Source: Amoebophrya sp. A120 | Taxonomy: Eukaryota; Sar; Dinophyceae; Syndiniales; Amoebophryaceae | Length of the DNA stretch: 64,000 bases | Direction: 5' to 3' | NCBI GenBank assembly: GCA_905178155.1 | Contig: CAJINV010000005.1 | Location: 1,700,438-1,764,437 of the forward strand | In this document: positions 11,734 to 23,962 of the stretch, one piece after another | How positions within the stretch are numbered: the first letter of the stretch is position 1 | How the letters are laid out: each line of letters opens with the position of its first letter | Notes under the pieces: model-generated | What the model was told of the DNA's origin: nothing | The model's input: the letters and a program-made list of their open reading frames with translations, nothing else | The model's database searches: none | Program-made: the position numbers and the translations under genes

Positions 11734-14700
11734 CTACCATGCCACCGCGAAGCTTCTTTCCCTGTCTTTCGGGTCCTGCGCGTCGTGGATTTTCTGTGCC
11801 TCTTATGAAAGTGCACAACTCCCGCCCCAACCCCTCATTTGTATATATTGCATGAACAGCAATACAAGCGTCAGCAAGAATACAGGTTTTGCATGACAAA
11901 TTTTGACCACTGGCGTGTAGTGCTATTTGGGCTACCAGAACTTGTCATGCAAACAGTGCCAAGAGCCCAGGCGTAAACTAGGCACTTTGCATGACAAATG
12001 AGGGGGAGGGGGAGTTGTGCACTCTCATACCTCTTTGATTTCTTCCATAAAACCGTAGACCTCCTGGGTGTTGTTGTAAATTCCTTCCTATCAAATGTAA
12101 AAATGTCTGGGTCTGGAAGAGTCATGCTGTTTTTGCATGACACAGAAGGTCTGGCATGGAAGCTCTAGCATCACAGGTTTCGAGAAGCTTCCGCAATGCC
12201 GAATCCGCATGACAAGTCCCCTGCTATTTTGCTGACAGAAAGTGGGCAGCTTTTGCTACGTATGCATGAGAGACTTTTCTGTGTTCTGGAATACGCATTA
12301 CAAGTTGCATTCTTCCAGACCCAGACATTTTTACATTTGATACTTCCTCCGCGGTCTGCCTCGCTTTGCTCGTCTCTTCGAACGTTTTCTGTGCCGCCAT
12401 GACGGCCGCCTCCGCGGCTAGCATGGTGTTTTTCGACTCTTGTTTCTCCGTCAGTTTTCGCAAGTACTCCAGCTCGACGTCGATTTGCTGCAGCTTCCGC
12501 TGCCTCCGCTCCAGCTGTTTGTGTTCCTTGTTCATCCTCTGTCGGTAGTCCTCCTCGATGGCGCGCTTTTCCTCGTAAATAATGGAACTCTCATTGTAGA
12601 ACCGGTGCTATGCATTGCAAAAGTGTATCGCATTCGCACTCGTATAAATGCATTTTCTCAGCATGAGAAATTTGTATATTATGCGGATTTACATTTAAAA
12701 AAAAAAATGTAAAAATTATGCATGATTGCAATACCAATACGAGTACGATACTTTTGCACAGGATAGGTGCTTCGCGTCAATCTCGGCGGTCTGCTTAATT
12801 TCCTCGTACTCCACTTTCGACTGCGCAACCTTTCCAACAGACTCCGCTAACTGGGTTCGCAGGTTTTCCCGCGTTTCGTTACAATTCTTCGACGCCTCAA
12901 AAGCACTTTCTCGCGCAACCACCGCGGAATCGTAGACTTGTTGCGACTCGCGAAACTCGGCCAAAGCCGTGAAAAACCCAACTCGGGCCTGTTCCGCCTC
13001 GTCTTGCAAGGTCAGGACGTCTTTGCCGACCTTCCTCCAGTTGTCCACTGCCTTGTCGTATTTTTCCTGCTTCTCCTCCCGGATCTTCTTCTTCAATTCC
13101 TGCTCGACCTCATTCAGTGCAAAAATATATCGCGCACTCGTAGTAATTTTTGCATCAACCTTGCATGATTACAAATCCCATTCCTAAAGTGGTAAGTCCC
13201 CATTTTACAAATTCGATTTTTTATCATGCAATTAGAATTACTACGAAGCATACGATAAACTTGTTTTGCAAAAGTGCGTAGATTTCCTCGGCGTTTTTCT
13301 CAGCTTTGAGCTTCTCGGCTAACTCGGTTTCTGTAATCAGCGTCGCGTTTGCCGTCCGCGAAGACTATCAAACAAAAAACACCATCACAATCACATCTAG
13401 GAGGTTTTGCATCAGAAATTCCTCTCGCATGACAAATTTTTGTTGCATTGCAAAAACACATCAAAGGGAAATCACCAATAAGTCTTGACTGTGATGCATC
13501 TTTGCGCATGACAAAAAATTTTGTATTGCAAAAATGTGCAAGAGTGATTGTGATGGTGTTTTTTTCTTGAATAAAGACTCCTCCGCTTTTACTGCCTCTC
13601 TTTCCTGTTCCGCGATCTCGCTCGCTATTTTCCTTATTTCCTTGTCCGTCGTCGTGATGTTCCGCCGCAAAAATTTCGCCTGCTGGTCGAGCGACCGGAG
13701 GTGCGGCTCGTTCTGGGCGAAGTAGTTGAGAACGGAGTCCGGTAGACTGAGCACCGAGGTGTCCACTTCGTCCGGTTGCTTCGCCGTATGCATTTTTGCA
13801 AACAAGTATGTCTCGGTTCTTTGGAAGAGTCGTCCGAGTTTGCACTAAGTGATGGTAGAGAAGGCCGACAGCACAAAAGTCTGTACTGTTGCATGGGTAG
13901 CGACAGCGCATGCAGGCCACACTTCTTCTTCTGGTGATTCGAAGATGACATTTCTCATGCAGGGTAAGCATCTTCTACTTCGTGGTGGAGCCTTCTCTAA
14001 ACTTGTCAAGCTACAGCTCGCGTTCCAAAATGAAATAGTTGGGGTCATGCGATCGCGCAAACCTTCAGTTCATCCTCCAGATGAAGACCCAGACTACATC
14101 ATGTTTGCATCTCTGATATGTCTATTGAGAGGAAAAATCCCCCCTCCCCATATTGAAAACGCATTCGTCCGAAAATTTGTGACGCAGATTTGAGGTCACA
14201 AATCCTGTCTGTATTGCAAGAAGGCAAAGCCAGAGAGTCCGCCGCATTATGCCGGAGGTTTGTGATGCTGTTGGGCTTACAGAGCCGACATCTGTCATGC
14301 TGGTCCCCTACGTCAAAACCTCTCGACCCAGGCTTGGCATATGCCTGCAATCCTCTCCAGCAAGACAGACCTGATTTGTGTACGCAAATCCAGCATCAGA
14401 AACCTCGTTTCGATATGGGGACGGGGGATTTTTCCCTTTGATAATGTCTTTGCCGTCGCCAGCAGGTTCTTGTCGGTTTCGATCCCGCAACTCTCCGCCA
14501 CCTTATTACAATGAAAAATGCCCCCACTCCCGAACGTGAAAGCATTTGTATTGCAAACCTTTCCAAATGAAACATTCGCCCTCTTGCATGTATCAGCATC
14601 ACAGATTGGCGATCGTGAATAGCAAAAATTTGTATTGCAAAAGATCCCAGCAAGAGCGGTGCTTGTCATGCAAGCGATGCGAAACTCGACTAGAATCTGC

Positions 14701-17700
14701 ATCAGAAAGATTCATACTCCTTTCATGCATGACAAAAAGTTTTCATTTGGAAACTTCGCATCACAAATTTTTGCAATTTCAGGGGTGGGGGGCACTTTTC
14801 ACTGTGATACACCTGCTGCTTCCTCTCCCACTCTTTTTTGTCGCCCAATTTCGAAAAAGCGACTCGCAGCTCCTCGCCGACTTTCTCCTCCGCGGCCTTC
14901 AGCTCTGTCGCAACGAAATCCTGCTCCTTCTTCTGCGATTGGTGCAGTACTCCCCGCAGCTTCGAGATTTCTTCTTGCGCAGACCGCTCCCGGTCGATGA
15001 ATTCCTTCTCGTCGTTTTGCCGGTCAGTGACGAGTTTGGATACGCGTAAAAACTCCGCCTCCGCCGCGGTTTGATTGCTTCGTCCCTCGATTACGAGGGC
15101 CTCTTCCGCGGTCAAAACTTTCTGCAACTCGGCGAGCACGGTACCCTCCGTGTGCTTCAATTTTTCCTCGGCTTCTTTTACAAACACCTCCGCCGCGGCG
15201 ACGTCGGACAGGCATTTTTTCAGAAAGACTGTGATGTTCACTTTTTGCTGTTTCAGCTGCTCTATCCTGTGCAAAAGTAATTATATCGTAGTCGTACTAC
15301 AAATTGCATTCATGCGTGACAAGTGCTAGTCTCAAGGGAAGCCAGCATTTTTCCTAACAAAGTGAAGTTTTTTTCGGTCTTAGGTTTATACTCATTTGTA
15401 CTGCAATTTATTTTACTGAATACGATACAACTTTTGCAAGATTGCATATGCTCCAGAACCTCCTCGTTCCCGGAGAGATCCTTCACCTCTTCGTATTGCT
15501 TTCCCAGCTCGCGGTCCTCTTTCTGCGCCTTTTTCTCCTGCTCCATCAATCGCACCACCTCCTTCATGTGGCTCGCGTCATCGGTGGATAGACCGATTTG
15601 CCCCACAAAGTAACTCAGCGCATCCACGGCCGTGGACAAGTAGTTCCCGATAACGGACAAAAACGTGTTTTCCTGCTCCTTCCCGAACCAATCATTAATC
15701 GCGGTCTTCACTTCCGCCGACATCGTCGCGTTCAGAGTCGTAATCTCGCGATTGTAAAACTCCAACTTCGATTTCAACCCGTCTAGCTGCGTCTCTAGCC
15801 TTCTCTTCGTTTGTTTTCTTTGCCGCAACAAATCCTCCGTCTTCCGCTCATTCTCTTTCGCCGTGTTCATCATCTCGACGGCGGCGGACTGCTCGCTTTG
15901 CAAATCTGTGACGTTCTGTTTCGCCTTTTCCAAGTTCGTTCGGTTCTGCTCTACCCAAAGTTCGCCAGTTTGAACGTCTTTCTTCGCCTCGTCGCGTGTA
16001 AGCTCAAACTGCTCCAGCGTGGTGTTGGCCACCTGCCAGCGTTGCCTTTTCTCGCTCTGCATTTCCACCGCCTTTGCCACCGCGGTCCCCGCGTCTTGGC
16101 GCTCCTTGATAATCCCGCTGTGCTTCTCTTCCGTGCCCTTGACCGTGTCCTCGTCTCTCTTGATCTGGTTCTTCAACTCTTGCCGTTCTCTTTCCCGCTG
16201 CGCCAATACATCCTTTGCCGCCCGGAGTTCCGCCGTGGAAAGCTGCTCATCGGAGACTTCGTCGGTGGAAAGATCGTCGTCGTCTTCTGCATCGTCGCTC
16301 GTCTCTACAGCTGCCCTAAATTCATCATCTCCGCGAGTAGTACTTGTTGTACTAGCTGACTCATCTACTTGTTCTGCCTGCGGCACCACGACGTCGACCA
16401 TGTAGCACTTTGGCTCTGGGGCGGGCGGACAAAAGTTGCAGCTCTTGGGACAATTCTTCTTCATGTACTTTTCCCGTGACTCACAGTATCCATTCTTCGA
16501 CCAGTAATCGCAATGCTCGTGCGTGTCCTTGCATTCCGGCGCGGGCTCCGCCGGGTCGCACTTCTGTTCCTGACGATGAACGACCTCGGGCTTGTTTTGC
16601 TCTACTTGCTCCTTCTGCTGACCTTCTTGGCCGCCGTCTACGCCAGAAACCCCTCCAACTTTTTCCTTCTTTTTCTTCTTTTTCGTCGGCCTGTTGTCCA
16701 GTAAACACTGCACCGAGTCTTTCGGTATGTCCTTGCATTTCTCGAAACTGCTAGCCTCCACGTCGCTGACCTTCTGGTTTGTGCTCGACAGGCTGGCCTG
16801 TAACTCTTGCTTCTTCCTTATGAGAATGCAAAACTCGTCACCCTCGTTCTGCAAAAACACCAACTCGTCGAGACCGTCGCTGTCCCTCCTGGTCCTATCA
16901 CTATTATGCATGACAAGTTCTGGTGGTAGCCCAATAAATAGGATGACACTGCAGTGTAAATTTGTCATGCAAAACCGGCATTCTTGCTGATTCTTGTACT
17001 ATGTTGTATTGCCGTTCATGCTATACTACATATGAGGGGGAGGGAGAGTTGTGCACCTCTTTCATATTGCCCTCCTGCTCTCCCTTCGCCCTTTTCGCGC
17101 CCTCAATCTGGCTCAGCACCCGCATCCAGTTCGCCACACTGGCGGGCACATTCCTATGGCGTTCTCAACTGTTACATTCTCAGCTGTTACATGAAAGTAG
17201 TAATGCAAGAACGGCAAAAGTGAAAGGGAAAGCGTTGCGCCTTTTGCATTACAGGTTTAGTGCAGATTATAATGCTATCTAGCGCGTCGAGAAGTTGTCA
17301 TGCGGAGAAGGCTTGATCGCGGTAAGAGTGATAGTGTTTTTGCATGACAAATCATGTAACAGCTGAGAATGTAACATGTGAGAACGCCATAATTCCTTTC
17401 CGCCTGCGCCCTCGTCGCTTCCTGCACGTTGTATTTGTGGTTGGTGTATCAAGTGCAAAAGTGTCTGGGTCTGGAAGAGTGCATGTTTGTCATGCTTGTC
17501 TGGCATGACCCTTAAATCTGTCATGCACGTTACCCAAGAGCTCCATTTTTCATCTGTGATGCAGAAACGCAGTCTGTCATGCAGAATAGGCAACACCTAG
17601 AAGCTCAGAAACTTGTCATGCTGCGTCAGCATTTGTGGCCTCATCATGAGACGCCACCCAGCATCACAAGTTTCCAGACCCAGACATTTTTACATTTGAT

Positions 17701-20700
17701 ATGGTGTCCGCAAAAATCTGCTCCTGCCGCTGCAACTCCAGTCGGGCGACCTCCAATTCCCGCTCGGCGGTGTTCTTCGTTTCGTTCACGGGTACGATCT
17801 ATGCATTGCGAACATGTCTGGGTCTGGAACAAGGGTCATCCTCTGAATTTGTCACTTTTGGGACCCATGAGATGGCATTTCTCACCCAGGATACGCATAA
17901 TTGGGTGGCCTTCTCAATAAAACTTGTGATGCTACAGCTCGCAACATTCCAGACCTTCTGTGCCATGCGAAACCTGCAAGAACATGGGAGATGTTACAAC
18001 CTTCCTGACCCGGACATCTTTGCATTTGATACGAACGTGTTTTTGTTCTGCTCTTCTCCGGTAGCCAGCGAGCTGTTCCTCTTTTCTGATTCCGTCCGAT
18101 TACTCTGCTCAAACCTCGTCGCGGTGTCTAGGGCCTATGCAATGCAAAAATGTCTGGGTCTGGAAACTTGTGATGCTGGGTGGCATATCATGAGGAGGCC
18201 ACAAGTGCTGGCTCAGCATGACAAGTTTCTGAGCTTCTCGGTGTTGCCTATTCTGCATGACAAACTGCGTTTCTGCATGGCAGAAAAGTAGCGCTCTTGG
18301 GTAACGTGCATGACAGATTTGAGAGTCATGCCAGACAAGCATGACAAACATGCACTCTTCCAGACCCAGACATTTTTACATTTGATAGGGCCTCTTTGGT
18401 GGTGATTTCGTTTTTCTCCTTGTCCAATAAGACCCGCACTCGATTCTCGCAGTCATCCGACGTTATGAATTGCAAACGTCGCGTACTACTAGTAGTATGT
18501 AAATGGTATCACAAATTTAGGAACAATAGTATGGAGTTTCAATTTGTAATGCTGTTTCAGGTTAAGGCTTTGTCATTCAGATTCATGACTGCAAAAATTT
18601 ATACGAGGAGTACCGTGATACTTTTGCAATGCATAGCCGTGGTAATCAGGCTATTGTTGGTTCGCTGCTGGTCGGTCTCGTTTTGGCTGATCCGGCTCGC
18701 CGCATGTGCCACCTGATCTCTCGCGTCCGTCAACACTCGGAGGGCCTCGGTCAGGATGTTGTGCGTACGCAGCGCCTCGTAGTACGTTTCGCTGTTTTAG
18801 TTGTTGATAATTTTGTCATCATCATCATCATGCTAAGCAGTTGTTAAAAAATATCCAAAAATGCTCGTCATAAAAATTTCAAGAACAAAAAACTAAAAGC
18901 GATCAGAACTACTTGTGCTCCCGAAAGCTTTCGTTGTATACGCCGTGCTGTCTTTCCTGTTCTATTTCCGCCCCTTGCCGCGTCGTGTTCCGGACCACGT
19001 CCGCGAACAGCTGCATTTTGGAATGCGAGATCTGCAATTTCTGTTGGTAGTCGTCTTCCCGCGCCATCATCTCTGCGTGTTGGGTCTGCTGGTTTTTCAT
19101 GTGCTCCTCGAGGGTCTTCCGTAAATCCGCATGCTCCATGCACTGCAAACGTTGTACTATCCGTTAAATCGTTTTAGTACTAATCGTGACCACTCGACGT
19201 CTCACATACAAAATTCCTCATGCATCATGGTCATCAAGTAATTCTATTTCTACTTCTGTTTGCATTTGCAAAAAGACGCAATAAACCTGCGTCGAAATAA
19301 ATCTTTACATATCTATTCAGCGTGTCAAAAACATACGAAAATTTTGGTCAACTTGCGAAGTAGATGTTGTCTTCCTGCAAGATACAAAAACCAACGTGCA
19401 CATGACGTAAGATGTACTAACACAATCGGAGGACGGTGCCTTCATCATATACGGATCCTATGAACTGCAAAAGTATCGCACTCGTATAAATGCATTACAA
19501 ATTCGAAATTCAAATTTCCTCAGCATGAGAAATAAAGTTTGTAATCCAGATTTGCCTTGGAAACAAGATTTGTAATGCAAGACTTGCATTTGTACGAGTA
19601 CGATACTTTTGCACAGGATAGGGATATCTTTCGCCAGTCCCTTGTTGTACTTGACCTGCGCTTTGTAGAGCCCCATCTCCGGCGGTGTAAAGCACCGAAA
19701 GATGACCTGCTTTCGGCAGTCCACGCATCCCCCGTCCTCCCCGGTTCGTTCCTCCTCGTATGCGCAGTAAAGTTACAACCCAGCACTTCCACCACGTTGC
19801 ACAACAATTGGAACGCTTCACCACATGCACATTCCGTACAATTGGAACTTGCATTAACTTAGATTTACAACTGCTGTTGACATCATTGCATGACAAACAT
19901 TTTCTTGTTCTCCCGACTAGAGTGACATGTCTTTATTGATCTTTAAGTTCAATCTTAACGTCATGACATGATCACGTGCTCTTGTGCGGGGGTATAAAAT
20001 AGTTTTTTTTAGTTGCATACCTCGCACTCCAAGTCTATCATGTCCGTCTGACAGCACTTTTCGAAGGTCCAGTAATCCGTGAAGCACCAGGGTGCCCCAC
20101 GGCCGCCCTTGTGCTGGAAGTTGCTACAGCAGTATTCGCAGGTTTCCAGGAGCAGCAAAGATTTCCGCTTCCAGCACTCGGGGTTTTTGAACGGGACGCA
20201 GGGCCTCCGCCCCGGCAGCATGGCTTTGCGGTCAAAAGGGTCAGATTTCGTGTTGTACAACATCTGGTAAATGTCGATTCTCCCCCCGTAGTACGCCGCT
20301 TGTGGCTATCAATTGCAAATACAGGTCTGAATCTCAAAGCCTGTTACGTATACTAAATCGACGCAAACGATCATACGAAACATTGATTCGTGGTACTTGC
20401 AGCCGAGAATGGCAAGTTCTTTTTACGAAGCCTTCTGAAGCGACGTGCTTAGTAGGCAACTAAACATCAGAGCAAATGAAGCTTTTGCGTGAACACGACA
20501 GATGAGGCTGCGCTGATGCTGCTCATCGATCAACACACAGTCAATGTCAAAGTTTGCCATCTACAACTTCTTCCAGACCCAAACTACACATGATTTGCTC
20601 TGCATAGGGGCTGGACGCCGCCCGCCTCGTTCCCGATCCACTTGATGGCGTAATCGCGCAGCAACAGAGACTTAAACGGCCACCCCTCCATGTTCATGCA

Positions 20701-22658
20701 CTGTCGGAACTCTTTCGATTCACCCAAGTCGCGCAGAATCACCATGTACCTGACGGAGGTTTGTTTCGATGAGTATCTGCACTTCCAAGAACTCGAAGAT
20801 CTTCGAAATGTTTCATCTGTGAATAAACAAATTTTTGTTGTTCGCCCCGATCTTACTTACTTTGTCGAAGACACGTAAGCACGATGAAAGAACAGATAAA
20901 GGAGTTTCTTTTCCAGAACGACGAGAAGATAAACAGATTGTCGTGGTGTCATAACTGTATGGCTGTACTTACCCGAAAAACAGCTCGAGTTTCCGCATTT
21001 GCTCCCCCCCTTCCAACTTATCCGCCTCAAACAGGACCGCATATCGAGGAAAAAAAGTGTGTAAGTGAACTATCGCTCTCTGTTAGTTCCATACGTATGC
21101 AAAACAGGAGTGTCATGCTGAACATGCACTATATACAACAGTGGTGTACGTTTACGTAGGTCAGTTTTGTCCGTTTCCGTACTATTTTGACTGATACTAC
21201 TTGCGCGTTACATTTGATGCTGTCGTGCTATATGTAGATCTGCCATGCTGTTTCCACAGGAACTGGTTCTCCATAAAACCTTCTAACACAGTTGCTTTCC
21301 CGGATACCGCCTGACTGCAGAGCAGGAGGAGTCCCATGTGCCCGGCCATGCAGGTGCCCGTAATTCTCGCTCGGGCGGCCGGCATCCACAGGTCGCCCGC
21401 CGTGTTTTCGATGAGCCCTCGGGTCATGCCGAGTTGCGGCCAGGCCTTCCAGAACACCGTGGGCTGCTCCTTGGGGCAGTTGAAGCCCTCCGGCATGTTC
21501 TGGAAGTACTGGTATTCCTTCGACTCCGGGTTCCGGATGTTCGCCGTGAAAGCATTGTCGCAGGCAAAAGCTGTTTCACCGTCACCAGTTGTGATGCGGA
21601 GGATGCAGTACAGCAACGGCTAGCTTGCTTTGGCTAGAACAAATGTAGTAGTCTTTACTAGTGTTTATCTTTAGCTCTGTTTAATAGTGTTTTGTTCGTT
21701 CCGTTAGGCAGCAGCACGCTAGACAGATTTTCTTTCTTGCCGCGTCGAACTTCTACAAGCTCGTCAACATGCTAGTTCCCCGAAACAGATCGCCACATCG
21801 GTGAAGCAGTTTTTTCGTCCGATAAGCATCCAGGTCGGAGTACAGCATAGAAAAGTCGTTGATTACGTGGTTCCAGTAATTGTCCCGGAAGTCGCACTGG
21901 CACCAGCTCCAGTCGGGGGGAAGGCAGCCTTGCTGGCTGACGGCGACGAAAAGGGTAACCAGGATGGGGAGCAGTTTTCGTCGCAGAAACTGCCACACGC
22001 GCTGGTAGAGGAAAGACGTTCCACTTGATTTTGTGAGAAGGTCCTGCTTCATCGGCTGGTCTGACGTACTGCTACTGATTCTCCTGGTCGTGGCGTTTAT
22101 TACTACTTCAACATCGTCAACAACGACGCCTTCGTGTTGTGCTCTTTTTTGCACTTTTTCGCTACCCTCCAATCCGTTCCTGTTCATTGCCTGACCACGA
22201 CGTGGTCTTTCACTGATCATCTCCCTCGACGCACTCCTGCGTTCGCCAGCTGAAGTTTTTCTGAGCGCCGGCTGCTCCGTTTTGCCGTCTACGCTCGTAC
22301 TAGTAGTAGTTGCTCGCAAGACGGTAGAAATTTCGTTCGCGCTCATTGTCAGCGTTTGTTGTTGCCACAACTGCTGGCCTACTTCCTTTCGTGAACGAAT
22401 GATTTTCACAGACGACTGTAGTGAGTAACTTCTTCTGTTGTTCGTGGTGCTCCTGCTGCTGCTGCTGCTGCTCGTCGCTCGTGTTCGCTGCTTTTCAGCT
22501 CCAGCAATTTTGTCTTTCTCCTGCCCCCGTCGGTACCCGCCAGGCAAGGACTCTGGCCGTGGCCTGTTTGAAGATACTACTATGATGCTGGTACGGGTCG
22601 TGTCCGGTGCAGGTCCGGCACCTCCGGGCGTGGCAAACTTCTGCTTGTGCGTGTTCAT
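11734..22658 (-). CDS. Large membrane-anchored cysteine-rich, ShKT-domain and coiled-coil protein
   Basis: About 1,900 residues. Exons: about 21760-22658, about 21200-21590, 20973 to about 21060, 20607-20749, 20021-20306, 19620-19754, about 19422-19458, 18913-19142, 18636-18791, 18388-18463, 18032-18135, 17702-17799, 17392-17446, 17067-17154, 15449-16895, 14810-15262, 14444-14503, 13574-13786, 13273-13375, 12766-13120, 12343-12608, 12030-12088, 11734-11803. The first ATG in the open frame is at 22658, but the start and first junction are unsure. A hydrophobic segment (LPILVTLFVAV) near 22000 looks like a signal anchor. Cysteine-rich blocks follow (pairs such as CEYCC and CVDC), then one ShKT domain near 16435-16550 with six cysteines ending CPKSCNFC. 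The rest is heptad-rich charged coiled coil. ShKT domains are extracellular modules found in potassium-channel toxins and many ordinary proteins; nothing here indicates a toxin. Function unknown; surface or secreted structural protein is a guess. Confidence 0.75.
11804..12029. mobile_element. Introner, family F
   Basis: In the ShKT/coiled-coil gene. Ends TATGAAAGTGCACAACTCCC / GGGAGTTGTGCACTCTCATA, perfect CCTCT flanks; removal gives EEIKEAQKIHDAQDP. Confidence 0.93.
12089..12342. mobile_element. Introner, family A
   Basis: In the ShKT/coiled-coil gene. Family A TIRs, perfect CTTCC flanks; frame restored (TAEEGIYNNTQEV). Confidence 0.93.
12609..12765. mobile_element. Introner, family B
   Basis: In the ShKT/coiled-coil gene. 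TATGCATTGCAAAAG left, CTTTTGCACAGGATA right, perfect GGTGC flanks; removal gives IDAKHRFYNESS. Confidence 0.93.
13121..13272. mobile_element. Introner, family B (diverged ends)
   Basis: In the ShKT/coiled-coil gene. Perfect AGTGC flanks; lacks the TAT/ATA ends and starts AAAAATATATCG, ends TTTTGCAAA. Removal gives EEIYALNEVEQELKKK, a smooth coiled-coil join. Confidence 0.85.
13376..13573. mobile_element. Introner, family H
   Basis: In the ShKT/coiled-coil gene; the only member of its family here. TIR core ACACCATCACAATCAC, complement at 13541-13562, perfect AAGAC flanks; removal gives KAEESSRTANATLI. Confidence 0.92.
13787..14118. mobile_element. Introner, family A (diverged), abutting the next element
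   Basis: In the ShKT/coiled-coil gene. Left TATGCATTTTTGCAAAC with GGTTCTTTGGAAG, right CCCAGAC and CTCTGATA. Its right flank is interrupted four bases on by the family D element. Flank match is poor, but excision of both elements leaves the frame open. Confidence 0.8.
14123..14443. mobile_element. Introner, family D
   Basis: Inserted at the very end of the preceding element. TIR core GAAAAATCCCCCCTCCCC, complement at right; perfect ATGTC flanks, the left copy overlapping the last base of the neighbour. Confidence 0.9.
14504..14809. mobile_element. Introner, family E
   Basis: In the ShKT/coiled-coil gene. Starts TATTACAATGAAAAATGCCC, ends GGGGGGCACTTTTCACTGTGATA-like; perfect CACCT flanks. 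Confidence 0.92.
15263..15448. mobile_element. Introner, family B
   Basis: In the ShKT/coiled-coil gene. TATCCTGTGCAAAAGTAAT left, CTTTTGCAAGATTGCATA right, perfect TGCTC flanks. Confidence 0.9.
16896..17066. mobile_element. Introner, family F, truncated at one end
   Basis: In the ShKT/coiled-coil gene. The right end GAGTTGTGCACCTCTTTCATA is intact; the left GTGCACAACT end is missing and the element begins TATCACTATTATGC. Flanks GGTCC/TTGCC do not match, and the standard rule does not restore the frame. Confidence 0.7.
17155..17391. mobile_element. Introner, family C
   Basis: In the ShKT/coiled-coil gene. TIR GGCGTTCTCAACTGTTACAT with complement at right, perfect ATTCC flanks; removal gives AQAERNVPASVANWM. 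Confidence 0.94.
17447..17701. mobile_element. Introner, family A
   Basis: In the ShKT/coiled-coil gene. Family A TIRs, perfect TGGTG flanks. Interior closely resembles the elements at 18136-18387 and 61737-61988. Confidence 0.93.
17800..18031. mobile_element. Introner, family A
   Basis: In the ShKT/coiled-coil gene. Flanks CGATC/CGAAC, 4 of 5; removal gives NKNTFVPVNETKNT. Confidence 0.9.
18136..18387. mobile_element. Introner, family A
   Basis: In the ShKT/coiled-coil gene. Perfect GGGCC flanks. Its interior matches 17447-17701 in inverted orientation. Confidence 0.93.
18464..18635. mobile_element. Introner, family B
   Basis: In the ShKT/coiled-coil gene. TATGAATTGCAAACG left, CTTTTGCAATGCATA right; flanks GACGT/GCCGT, 4 of 5. 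Confidence 0.9.
19459..19619. mobile_element. Introner, family B
   Basis: In the ShKT/coiled-coil gene. TATGAACTGCAAAAGTATCG left, CTTTTGCACAGGATA right. Flanks GATCC/GGGAT are related only with a one-base shift; frame kept as AKDIPVYDEGTV. Confidence 0.85.
20307..20606. mobile_element. Introner, family A (diverged)
   Basis: In the ShKT/coiled-coil gene. TATCAATTGCAAATAC left, TTTGCTCTGCATA right, CCAGACCCA inside. Flanks GTGGC/GGGGC, 4 of 5. Confidence 0.85.
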
Positions 22659-23962
22659 CCTCCAACTACAGGTAGCTTCCACGATCTCGTGCCGCCACCG
22701 TCCCACCTTCTGTCTCCATTTCGAAAAAAAGCAGCTTCTTGTCCTCGTCCTCGTCGACGTCCTCTGCGCTGCAAGACTATGATTTGTCCATGATCCGGTC
22801 ACGATGCACGACGCGTCAGAAAGCAGAAGACGAGGTGGCGCGGAAGTAGCACGACCAGAGTAGGCACAATTAGTAGACGAAGACGTCGATGACGGATCTA
22901 TCGGAGCAGATTCTACTACTTGTCACCAAAACTTCTGATGTCCCCATCGAAAGAAGAAGAAACCACTCAGCAGACGAGCAATAGAAACAAGCTCAAAGAC
23001 TCGATCTGAGTAAGTAGAAGTAGAACGCACAAAACCGCAAAAAAAAAGATAAAGATAAACTTTAAAACGAAAAAACGAAGTAGCAAACGCGAATGATAAA
23101 AACGACCCCGAGAACTTTCTACACCATTTCATTCACGCGATCGCTTCAATTTCTTGTTCCATTTTGATTTTGGGGATCATGTTAAGCAAAAATAAATTCC
23201 GAACCGTGCAGAAGACGAACAGGAACCAAAAGTTTTTAGCAGGAACCACAACTCCATATTATAAAATCTCTCGCCTGCTTCATCATTTCATCCCTCAACA
23301 AACTTGGTGTACATGTGCTTCTCTTTGTGCTGACCCAAAACAGATAGAATGCAATGCAAATGCGACAACATTTCGAACAAAGAGCTAGCGAGAAAAACGG
23401 AGAAAAAGAAAGAATTGAACGTCATGTTGATGGAGAGTGTGACCGTCCATGACAATTCCGGCGAATCAGGTACAGATTTGACATTTACTAGCCGACATTA
23501 AGAGAAGATATTTTTGCCATCATGATCGTTCTCTTGGTATTCTACTTGGGGATCGAAAATTATGAAGCACCGTCTCGCTTGTGTGTGCGGCTACTGAAAC
23601 TGATTAAGATTATGTGCAAAAAGAAAAAAAAACGCGGCATACTCATTGCTCAAGAATTACTCGTCCGCTCGCGATGAGCAAAGACGGTCGCCCTCAGGGC
23701 GCCGTCAAGTCGTGCAGCCGGTCTTTAGTACTACACACAAACAGAAACAAACCAAGAAATCCCGTAGCCAACAAAAATAGAAGAAAAAAAATCGTGCAAA
23801 TTTTGGGAAAAAATACAGGAGACATCATAACCAATTTATCATGCAGCAGGTATGATTATCTATCATCACACGATGAAACAACATGTATGCCTGTAAGTAA
23901 GATCGAAAAAGTAAAAGTACTCAAAAGAGGATCTCAGTCAACCTTCAGCTTCACACGGCCTA
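22659..23962. other. Intergenic spacer
   Basis: Between the ShKT/coiled-coil gene and the stop of the OSCA-like gene. AT-rich in 22960-23900. The first part may contain the 5' leader or an upstream start of the ShKT gene, because its frame stays open to about 22800. Nothing else recognisable. Confidence 0.45.

Noticed and set aside
16435-16550. Calling the ShKT-containing gene a toxin
   Set aside because: ShKT modules occur in many non-toxic secreted and membrane proteins; the long coiled coil and anchor argue against a free toxin.
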